Shown: in pieces, positions 26,794-34,168 of the stretch | How positions within the stretch are numbered: the first letter of the stretch is position 1 | How the letters are laid out: every line of letters begins with the position of its first letter | Assembly (NCBI GenBank): GCA_023391335.1 | Contig: JAEWBG010000065.1 | Span: 74,828 to 138,827 of the forward strand | Length of the DNA stretch: 64,000 bases | Direction: 5' to 3' | Source: Pseudomonadota bacterium | GTDB lineage: Bacteria; Pseudomonadota; Gammaproteobacteria; Steroidobacterales; Steroidobacteraceae | Made by a program: the position numbers and the translations under genes | The notes under the pieces: generated by a model | The model's database searches: none | What the model was told of the DNA's origin: nothing | What the model saw: the letters and a program-made list of their open reading frames with translations, nothing else

Positions 26794-27981
26794 ATGCCTA
26801 GCACCGAGCATGAGTACGATCCGACGCTGCCGGAAACCTTCGACAGCGCACATGAAGTTTTCGCCGATCTGAGAAATCGCTGTCCGGTCGCGCACAGTAA
26901 TTCGTTCGATGGCTTTTGGGCGGTCACGCGCTATGAGGACATTCGCGCGATTTTGATGGAGCCGGAGATCTTCATCACGTCGGTCCGCAACGTCGTCCCG
27001 GGATCCTCGACGACTGGAAGGCGTCCGCCGTTGCATCTTGATCCGCCGGATCACACGCCATATCGCCGCGCAATCGATCGTGCGCTGGGCGCTGCACGCG
27101 TGGCGTCGATCGAACCGGCAACGCGCCGCATCGCCCGCGATTTAATGCGACAGTTGGTTGCACGAGGCGAGGGCGATTTCGTCGAACACTTCTCCGGTCC
27201 ATTGCCCGTTTACGTCTTCGCAGAATGGATGGGGCTTACCGATGCACAAGCACGCGTGTTGCACGTGACATCGCAAGCGTACGTGAAGGCCTGGGAGTCA
27301 TTCGATAAGTCAGCCGTCGCCGTTGCGGCAGACAAACTTGCAGCTATGGCGCGTGAAGTGCTCGAGGAGCGCCGGCGTGAACCTCGCGATCCGCTTGCCG
27401 ACCCAACCAGCTCGTTGCTCGAGGCGCGTGACAACAACGGCGAGCCGTTTCCCGACGTGCTGCTCGCTGGCTGCTTAAGGCAGGTGCTTGTCGTCGGACT
27501 CGTCGCGCCACCGATTCTATTAGGCAGCATCGCTGTGCATTTGTCGCGAGATCACCGTTTGCAGCAGCGCCTGCGAACCAATCGAGATCTGATTCCAGAT
27601 GCCATCGAAGAATTTCTTCGCCTCTATACGCCGTATCGTGGATTCGCACGCAGTGCGAAATGCCCCGTCGAACTCCACGGCCGCAAGATCGAACCGGGCG
27701 AGGCCATTGCGCTCGTGTATGCATCCGCGAATCGTGACGAACGCGTCTTTGATTCCCCGAACGAGTTCAGACTCGGCCGCGAAAATATCAAGCAACATCT
27801 CGCATTCGGTCGAGGACCGCACGTGTGTGCGGGCATTCCGCTTGCGCGTCAGCAGCTCACGATCGCGCTGGAAGAACTGCTCGAGCAAACCCGGGATTTC
27901 CAAGTGTGCGGCGAAATTAAGATGAGCGGCATGCCTGAGCTTGGACCGATCTGCGTTCCGCTGCGACTTGTGCCTGCATGA
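26794..27981 (+). CDS. Cytochrome P450 with atypical I-helix
   Basis: A 395-residue soluble bacterial P450. Heme ligand Cys345 lies in FGRGPHVCAGIPLA, and the K-helix E-x-x-R is E273-F-L-R276. In the I-helix (about 222-245) the usual A/G-G-x-D/E-T-T is replaced by VVGLVAPP, so the acid-alcohol pair that delivers protons to bound oxygen is missing. Other regions look intact (HLDPPDHTPYRR, FARSAKCPVELHGRKIEPGE). No ferredoxin or reductase is adjacent. An aromatic substrate is possible from its position after the hydroxycinnamate genes; a peroxide-using enzyme is another reading. Confidence 0.86.
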   Translation: MPSTEHEYDPTLPETFDSAHEVFADLRNRCPVAHSNSFDGFWAVTRYEDIRAILMEPEIFITSVRNVVPGSSTTGRRPPLHLDPPDHTPYRRAIDRALGAARVASIEPATRRIARDLMRQLVARGEGDFVEHFSGPLPVYVFAEWMGLTDAQARVLHVTSQAYVKAWESFDKSAVAVAADKLAAMAREVLEERRREPRDPLADPTSSLLEARDNNGEPFPDVLLAGCLRQVLVVGLVAPPILLGSIAVHLSRDHRLQQRLRTNRDLIPDAIEEFLRLYTPYRGFARSAKCPVELHGRKIEPGEAIALVYASANRDERVFDSPNEFRLGRENIKQHLAFGRGPHVCAGIPLARQQLTIALEELLEQTRDFQVCGEIKMSGMPELGPICVPLRLVPA

Positions 27982-28016
27982 CCAAGGCCAGGTTCACCTT
28001 TAGGAACTAGGAAATT

Positions 28017-28480
28017 GGACAGGATGTACAGTATTGACAGGATGGTCGGAGGTAAAGCTCTGTTCTGGGTTTCACCACCCTGTTCATCTTGTTAATCCTG
28101 TCTAGATTTCTTCGCTTTGCGCTGGAGCAGAAATTGAGAGATTAGACAGGATGAACAGGATTGACAGGATGGTCAGATGAGGATCTGTTCTGACTTTCAT
28201 ACATCCCGTTCATCCTGTTAATCCTGTCAAAATTTCTTCGCCTTGTACTGGAGCGGAACCTAAGAGATTGGACAGGATGAACAGGATTGACAGGATCGTC
28301 GGAGGAAAGATCTGTTCTGAGTTTCATCATCCTGTTCATCTTGTTAATCCTGTCTAGATTTCTTCGCTTTGCGCTGGAGCGGAAATTGAGAGATTAGACA
28401 GGATGAACAGGATTGACAGGATGGTCAGATGAGGATCTGTTCTGACTTTCATACATCCCGTTCATCCTGTTAATCCTGTC
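28017..28480. repeat. Array of four ACAGGAT-type inverted repeats (units C-F)
   Basis: Units at 28017-28102, 28144-28228, 28270-28354 and 28396-28480. The pair C+D is repeated as E+F at a period of 252-253 bases; about 145 bases (28101-28245 versus 28353-28497) are nearly identical, so this is a recent tandem duplication. Open frames within it encode only repetitive N-R-M/I-D-R strings and are not genes. Confidence 0.88.
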
Positions 28481-28558
28481 AAAATTTCTTCGCCTTGCAC
28501 GGAGCGCTGCTCGCCCGAAAGCGAGCAGAAGCCTAGTCTCCGATTTAGCCCATAAGCG

Positions 28559-29452
28559 CTAGCGATCGCCGAGATAGTGGAATGAGACCGGCGGCGAAAG
28601 CGGGTACTTGTACTGCGAACTCGTCTGGCTGGAGACGTGAGTCACTCCGGCACGGGACGCCCAAGTCTTCGCATCCGTCGAATTGGTCGCGATCACGAAC
28701 ACACGACGCTGACCGAGATTGCCGAACGCTCTCTTGGCATAGTTGATCTGGTAGGCGGAGTTCACGCTGGGGTGTTCGAGCGTAACGCCATCGACGTACT
28801 TTTCACCCGGCGTGCCACGACTGTCGCCGCGATCCCAAACGTTGTTGTTGACGATCAAGAACGTGGGGCGAATCTTGCGGCGCGATGCATCGAGGCGGCG
28901 CACGAGATCGACGGCACCGTCGGTCCAAGCATCTTTCTGGCTTTGCGGCCAGCTGTTCCAGTTAGCGAGGGTGCTCCAAAGCCGAGCACCTACCACGTCG
29001 AGGAATACGCCATCGACTTTGTTTTCACGCATCAGGTTCTCGACGTACTTCACGACCGCATTGCTCCACGCAGAGCCTTTACGAATGTCGGTCATGTGCA
29101 TGTTGGCGTAGTTGATTCGGGTTCCATACGAGGGATAAGGCCACAGCGGCACCTTGCCGTAGTCGCCCATGTAGAACGCCTTGTCGAGTGCACAGACCGT
29201 GTGGTCCGGTCGTTCAACCGCGTTGAGATACGCCAGGACTTCAGCTCCCTTGGCACGCGCGCTTTGGAAGGCTGCGTCATATCGATTGCAACGTCCGGCA
29301 ATCAGAGTGCCGGTGGGCTTCGCATAGAGCGATACGTTGGTTGTCTTGCTGAAGGCAATGCCAAGAGGATTGCTGGCGGCGTGAACTTGGGTTCCGATGG
29401 AAAAGCCGAGCAATAAGGATCCAGATGCAACGAGTGCACGTAAACGCGACAT
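28559..29452 (-). CDS. Secreted GH114-like putative glycosidase
   Basis: A 297-residue exported protein. The signal peptide is MSRLRALVASGSLLLGFSIGTQVHAAS. The rest resembles the TIM-barrel family around GH114 and TM1410 (endo-alpha-1,4-polygalactosaminidase-like): AYLNAVERP, the block MTDIRKGSAWSNAVVKYVENLMRENKVDGVFLDVVGARLW with Asp in VFLDVVG, and the acidic EHPSVNSAY. Catalytic residues are not certain. The ATG at 29452 was chosen for its GGAGA ribosome site; 29473 would add seven polar residues. No neighbour suggests a substrate. Confidence 0.6.
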   Translation of the reverse strand: MSRLRALVASGSLLLGFSIGTQVHAASNPLGIAFSKTTNVSLYAKPTGTLIAGRCNRYDAAFQSARAKGAEVLAYLNAVERPDHTVCALDKAFYMGDYGKVPLWPYPSYGTRINYANMHMTDIRKGSAWSNAVVKYVENLMRENKVDGVFLDVVGARLWSTLANWNSWPQSQKDAWTDGAVDLVRRLDASRRKIRPTFLIVNNNVWDRGDSRGTPGEKYVDGVTLEHPSVNSAYQINYAKRAFGNLGQRRVFVIATNSTDAKTWASRAGVTHVSSQTSSQYKYPLSPPVSFHYLGDR

Positions 29453-30047
29453 TAGATTTGTCTCCACGTTCATACCGATCGCGTGTGCGATCGGCCGCTG
29501 ATATTCCGCCGAGGTCCGCGAATGTTAAGAATGAATTGCGGACTTACGACGCTGTTGGTGGCCGGAGCGATGCGCGTGCCGACGACGATTTCGAGCGATC
29601 GTTCGGTGTCGGATTCCGCAGCACTTCAGCGCGAAACGAAACGTAGAGACAAACGTTTCGCTCGACAATTGTCTGCGTTCGCCCACGCTCAGTTGCTCTA
29701 CAGCGAGTTACGAGAGCGCCTAATGGGAAAGCAGAAAACACCGAGAAATGTAGGGTCTAAAGTGCTTGCAGCGGGCGCCGTACAAGGCGATCTCGACACC
29801 TGAATTGGCGATTGTGGTGGGCGGAGATGAAATTGCCAGTTCTAAAGTATCGAGCAGTTCTCGTTTTTCCGAATGAGTGTCTAAGGCATCGGAGTAATGC
29901 GCGTCACGATAGGTGATGATGCGCCGATGCGATGGCGCCTCTTTTTGCTTCTAGCAGAATTTCGGTGGGATTCCGAAGACGGGCTGTGGCGATCGGTGGG
30001 TGTCCAAAGATCCGATCCGCGCTCTTCGGCGCCGGCCTCCGATGCGA
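29453..30047. other. Intergenic region downstream of the DUF3667 gene
   Basis: No gene supported on either strand. Holds an inverted pair GCATCGG/CCGATGC (29886-29892, 29924-29930) and a single TGGGTGTCC element at 29997-30005, which has a mirror-image partner at 31419-31427 on the far side of the DUF3667 gene. Confidence 0.35.
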
Positions 30048-31187
30048 TCAGCCGATCGCTCCCAGCACCAACAAGAACATCGTGAAGATCATCAGGACCA
30101 CGAGACAGACAATGCAAAGTAGAAGAAAGCGCACCCAAGTAGCTGCACGGGACAGCCGATAAGTAGTGCGAAGGTGCTTGTACAAGTGGAGGGGCGGCAC
30201 CACAGCCAACAGTGGGCCCCAAGCCCACGCAGGGGTTCCCACGTACGCTAACAACGCAACTAACGCTGCGAATAGCGTCATGAAGGTGATCGAGTGCGAT
30301 ACGAAGATCGCATGATCGTAGGCTCGAATATCCCGACGCCAGAAGAAGAGAAGCCACATGAATAGCACGCTCAGCGGGATCAGCAGCCACGAGTACTTGT
30401 ACGTGGTGGTCTTCAGTTTGTAGATGAGGAGGCTCGGGTTGTGCGCCAACTGTTCGCCGCCGGCATTGAGCCATCCATCCAGTGCACTCCATCCCGTGTT
30501 GAACACCAAGCCACGATCTGAAATTGAAATGCCCGACTTGCTCTTGCGCGGCGGTGAGCTTGACCGGGACGCATCTTGGGCAGCGGGGTTCAAATCACCG
30601 CGCGCCATGGCTTGCATTACTGTTTGCGACTCCCGCAAGTCCGCGAGCTCGGCTTCGATCTCCTTGCGCGCTTCGGGCGTCAAGTCGGGCTCTTCGAGTG
30701 AGTCCTGCAGCGCGTCGATCCTTTTGTCCGTCGCGGCTATCGTATTTCCAATCGACGTCTTCCAGCCTTTTTGAATTCCACTGCCGAGGTGCTCGGAAGA
30801 ATGTGTCGTCAGCGAGAAGACCGCGAACATTGTGAACACGGCGAATAGAAACAGCGCCATCGGCGAGACGAACTTGGCGCGCTCGCCATCGATGTATCGC
30901 CGCGTGAGCTGACCAGGGAAGAAAAACAGCAGCGGCAGCGTGTTCCAAAATCGGCCTTCGAAGTGGAATACGCCGTGAAGAATGTCGTGCCCCAGAGACG
31001 AGAGGCTGCGATGGATGTGTGCCGATTGCCCGCATCTTCCGCAGTACGAAGTGGTCAGCACCGAACCGCAATTCAAGCAAGTGTTGGAATGCGTGCCGTG
31101 CTGAGTTGGAGACCCAGGACCGTCGACAGCATTCGCAATGATGGCACCCGTGAGAACGTCACCGGCCGATTCGATCTCTCCGCTCAT
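30048..31187 (-). CDS. DUF3667 zinc-ribbon membrane protein
   Basis: A 379-residue membrane protein. Near residue 38 a zinc ribbon, CLNCGSVLTTSYCGRCGQSA (C-x2-C ... C-x2-C), is followed by the family block HDILHGVFHFEGRFWNTLPLLFFFPGQLTRRYIDGERAKFVSPMALFLF, a charged coiled segment (about 140-205, DALQDSLEEPDLTPEARKEIEAELADL) and three further membrane helices. DUF3667 is widespread without a known function. The ATG at 31187 was chosen because upstream codons only read through the TGGGTGTCC repeats. Confidence 0.83.
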   Translation of the reverse strand: MSGEIESAGDVLTGAIIANAVDGPGSPTQHGTHSNTCLNCGSVLTTSYCGRCGQSAHIHRSLSSLGHDILHGVFHFEGRFWNTLPLLFFFPGQLTRRYIDGERAKFVSPMALFLFAVFTMFAVFSLTTHSSEHLGSGIQKGWKTSIGNTIAATDKRIDALQDSLEEPDLTPEARKEIEAELADLRESQTVMQAMARGDLNPAAQDASRSSSPPRKSKSGISISDRGLVFNTGWSALDGWLNAGGEQLAHNPSLLIYKLKTTTYKYSWLLIPLSVLFMWLLFFWRRDIRAYDHAIFVSHSITFMTLFAALVALLAYVGTPAWAWGPLLAVVPPLHLYKHLRTTYRLSRAATWVRFLLLCIVCLVVLMIFTMFLLVLGAIG

Positions 31188-31774
31188 TAATCGACGCCCA
31201 CCCTGTTGTTGGTCTCCACTAAATGCAGTACGCCCGGCTGGACCGTTGTCGGATCCTGATGGGCTGAACCGCGCGTGATTATGTGGGCTGCCCCTATCCC
31301 TTGGGTATCCCGGTGGATATCCCTTGGGTGATATCCCTTGGACACCCAGGTGATATCCCTTGGACACCCAATTATCCCTTGGACACCCAAGGTCCCCCAA
31401 ACTTCGCACCCGATCTTTGGACACCCATCGACATTCTGTGGGAGGCCGACAGGTAGTTGGCTCCAGACCCCTAAGTAGATGGGTGTCCAAATGAGAAAGT
31501 CAGCCGTCCAGATGGAAGACCTAAGTAGGTGGGTGTCCAACTGGCAAAGTGAACTGGGAACCAAATGGGAAAGTGCAGGAGATGGGAACCGGCGCTCCAA
31601 CGTCACGCCTTTCGTGGTGCCCGAATGCGGAGGAGGGCCACTAAGGCGCATTGTCGACCTGGCGCAGATCGACGGGATTCCTTCTTGCGCGGTCCTGAAG
31701 GGCAAAATGAAGCGCCTTTTCACGCGACGTGTCTGTCGGCGGATCCGATGGATCTTGCGCGTAGCGATCCGACG
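31188..31774. repeat. Cluster of TGGGTGTCC / GATATCCCTTGG repeats
   Basis: GGACACCCA occurs at 31340-31348, 31362-31370, 31381-31389 and 31419-31427, and its complement TGGGTGTCC at 31480-31488 and 31530-31538. Between them GATATCCCTTGG motifs repeat, and a 50-base direct repeat (CCTAAGTAGNTGGGTGTCCAA) spans 31470-31548. No gene is present. Further single copy at 29997-30005. Confidence 0.8.
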
Positions 31775-32542
31775 TTAGCGAACGATCACCTCCGTGATGC
31801 GACGCGAGGCATCGTCCGCACCGTTCGCTAGCTTCGTGACGTCCCGCCAACGCGTTTCATACATCACATCCGTTAGACCCGCACCTTTGAGAAGCTCGAC
31901 TACTTGCTCAGCCCGACGCTCGCCGATGTCGGTATGCTCAAGCATGCGCTCGCCATTCGATAACAGCGAGCCGGCGCGATAACCCGTGATGCTGATCTGT
32001 TTGGCGCCCGTTTCATGGATCAGCTCCAGAATCTTTTGGAGCGTTTGTGCATGCCGAAACGCCACCATGCCGTCGAACTCGTATTGCAGTTGGAAGGTAT
32101 GAGGTAGCGTCAATGCAGCAGGTTTGGTGTTGGGGTCGCCGAATGACAATCGTCCTTTGCTTGGGCCGGGCGGACGAGGCGGTTCGAACGTTAGGTTGTA
32201 GCGATCTTCCGCGGGCAACATCGTATTGCAGCTGCCATCGAGTTCTTGGATCACTGACAAGGACACGGGTTTCAACACTACGCCGCCGCAGATCCGAGGC
32301 TCATCGCTAATCACACCTTCGACGAGTACTCGATGTCCAAGCCAAGGCGGCGTCACCGGCGCGCTCACGTCGGTTTGGATCGTGAGGAAATAGGTTTCGC
32401 CTTGATACTCTGCAAGCCAGCACGGCACGGTGCTCGTGTCGCGCACGATCGGGCACGCGACGAAGTTGAGGTGCTTGGGCGGAGGTACGGTCGCACAGGC
32501 GGATAGCAAACACGCGAGCAGCGCAAGAGCGATGAACTTCAT
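31775..32542 (-). CDS. OmpA-domain lipoprotein
   Basis: A 255-residue lipoprotein (MKFIALALLACLLSACATVPPP, lipobox Cys about residue 16). Residues 20-140 are a non-conserved domain with several Cys; residues 145-250 resemble the OmpA C-terminal peptidoglycan-binding domain (LQYEFDGMVAFRHAQTLQKILELIHETGAKQISITGYRAG ... SLLSNGERMLEHTDIGERRAEQVVELLKGAGL). It overlaps the cytochrome gene by 4 bases (ATGA) and follows a TonB receptor, so the three probably form one envelope unit. Confidence 0.75.
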   Translation of the reverse strand: MKFIALALLACLLSACATVPPPKHLNFVACPIVRDTSTVPCWLAEYQGETYFLTIQTDVSAPVTPPWLGHRVLVEGVISDEPRICGGVVLKPVSLSVIQELDGSCNTMLPAEDRYNLTFEPPRPPGPSKGRLSFGDPNTKPAALTLPHTFQLQYEFDGMVAFRHAQTLQKILELIHETGAKQISITGYRAGSLLSNGERMLEHTDIGERRAEQVVELLKGAGLTDVMYETRWRDVTKLANGADDASRRITEVIVR

Positions 32543-34152
32543 AGCACGCTCAGGAAATTGACCAGATCATCGCGCTCTTGATCCGTGAGTTGGATGTTGA
32601 AGCGGCGATCGTAGAAATCGACGAGTTCACGCAGCGAGGCGGCCGATCCGTTCGAGAAATAAGGCGCGCGCGCAGCAAGCCCGCGGAACTGTTGCATGAC
32701 AATCGCACCGACGTCGTTGCATTTGCCCGAGATCAACGCGCGTCCCGGGTCCTGCGTGTAAATCACCCGGCCAAGAAATGGATGCGGCGGCACGCTGTCT
32801 TTGCAGGTGATTTTGAACAGCGGCAACTCAGGCTTCTTCTCGTTCCATGGATTGAGCGGCTCCTCGCGCGCCCAGGGCAGATTCGTCGTGCCGATGTCCA
32901 TCCAGCCGTTTGCGATGTCCATGCCCATCATGTGCATGCCATGGCAGGTTGAACACGTGCGCTTCGTTGGATTGCCCAAGCCGACCGTATTCAAATGCAT
33001 CGCATCTTTGATCCAGAACGTGCGAAACATAAAGATGTCTTGGCCGCGAGCGATCGAACGGCGTGCTTCATCTTGAGCATTACTCGACGGCGGTAAGTGC
33101 GGCCACTTATCGCCCATCGGAATCACGTAATTTGTGATGTTGTTGCCGAGGAGACCTTCGCGGCCATTCGCGAGATTGCGAACGCCGAGTCCTGGCGGGC
33201 CATCCGGTTCCATGAGATCGCCGGCTGCGTTGTCAGTGACTTGTGCGGCATACACATGGCTTTCGAAATCGACGATGCGCTCGAGTTGTTCGGGCGCTAG
33301 GCGGCCGTTGAATTGCAGATGAGTGACGGCTGCTTCGATGGCTTGAGTTTTGAGCGTCGGCTGTCGCGCATCGGCCATGATGTTCATCGGTGAGGGCAAA
33401 CCTGTTTCAGGATCGCGGGTCGCGGGCAGTCCGTTCTTGCCGATGAACGCGAACACGCCAAAGCCGTGGTGCATGAGGTACTTCGTGTTCGCGACGACGC
33501 GCGGCCGACGATACACAGAAATCATGGGATTGGCACTGTGGATCCCGTACTGGGGACTCAAGTTGCAACCCGTCGGGTCGCGTACGACCTCGATCGTAAA
33601 TTCCGGATCGATGCGAGACCCATCCGCGGCTTTCGGCGGCCAGGGCAAGAAGATGCGAAACAGACCGCGCTCGAGCAGCAGGCTGTGGGACTTAGGATCG
33701 TCCGGCGGTAGATCTGGGCAGTTCGCACCATCCACGGCAGCGAAGATTGGATCCTTCCCGTTCGTCTCGTTCCATCGCTGCCGAATTGTCGCGACAGAGA
33801 GCGACATCGCATTCGCGGGTTGATGGCAACTCACGCATGCACGTCCGTTCTCGCCCAGCGACGTAAAGAACGGATGTCCTTTCGTCTCCGTGAGACCGGC
33901 GGTGTTGAGATAACCGACCTGTCCATGAGTGTTCGGATACGTGATGTAAGGTGGCAGCGGTACCCCTTCATCTGGGGGCCACCAACGAACCGCGGGCGCG
34001 CTGCGCGACACCTCTATTGGCGCCTGCTGCGCTTGGCGATTCTGAGCGGGGACATGTCCCGCCACGCCCGCTGACGACGCTCCAGGCGTGTCGGACGCGT
34101 TTGCAACCGAAGAGAGCGCGAGCAATGCAACGCATACGAGTCGCGCTCTCAT
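32539..34152 (-). CDS. Exported di-heme c-type cytochrome
   Basis: A 537-residue exported protein. The signal peptide is MRARLVCVALLALSSVANAS. Two CxxCH heme sites are seen, CVSCHQP (about residue 107) and CSTCHGMH (about residue 405), separated by about 300 residues. The spacing and the text GQVGYLNTAGLTETKGHPFFTSLGENGRACVSCHQPANAMS are unlike soluble mono-heme cytochromes and suggest a di-heme oxidase or MauG/CcpA-like enzyme. The start at 34152 is 16 bases after the TonB receptor stop; the Shine-Dalgarno is weak. An oxidative step on the imported ligand is possible. Confidence 0.7.
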   Translation of the reverse strand: MRARLVCVALLALSSVANASDTPGASSAGVAGHVPAQNRQAQQAPIEVSRSAPAVRWWPPDEGVPLPPYITYPNTHGQVGYLNTAGLTETKGHPFFTSLGENGRACVSCHQPANAMSLSVATIRQRWNETNGKDPIFAAVDGANCPDLPPDDPKSHSLLLERGLFRIFLPWPPKAADGSRIDPEFTIEVVRDPTGCNLSPQYGIHSANPMISVYRRPRVVANTKYLMHHGFGVFAFIGKNGLPATRDPETGLPSPMNIMADARQPTLKTQAIEAAVTHLQFNGRLAPEQLERIVDFESHVYAAQVTDNAAGDLMEPDGPPGLGVRNLANGREGLLGNNITNYVIPMGDKWPHLPPSSNAQDEARRSIARGQDIFMFRTFWIKDAMHLNTVGLGNPTKRTCSTCHGMHMMGMDIANGWMDIGTTNLPWAREEPLNPWNEKKPELPLFKITCKDSVPPHPFLGRVIYTQDPGRALISGKCNDVGAIVMQQFRGLAARAPYFSNGSAASLRELVDFYDRRFNIQLTDQERDDLVNFLSVL

Positions 34153-34168
34153 CAAGGAAAGCAGCAAA

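Noticed and set aside
28142..28339. Minus-strand frame reading repeated N-R-M-N-x-I/M-D-R and HPVNPVHPV strings, also at 55116-55395
   Set aside because: The amino-acid repetition is only the translation of the 9-base ACAGGAT repeat; the frame is open on both strands by chance and has no ribosome site.
31188..31490. 101-codon N-terminal extension of the DUF3667 gene
   Set aside because: It reads only through the TGGGTGTCC/GATATCCCTTGG repeats, and the family starts near the zinc ribbon after the ATG at 31187.
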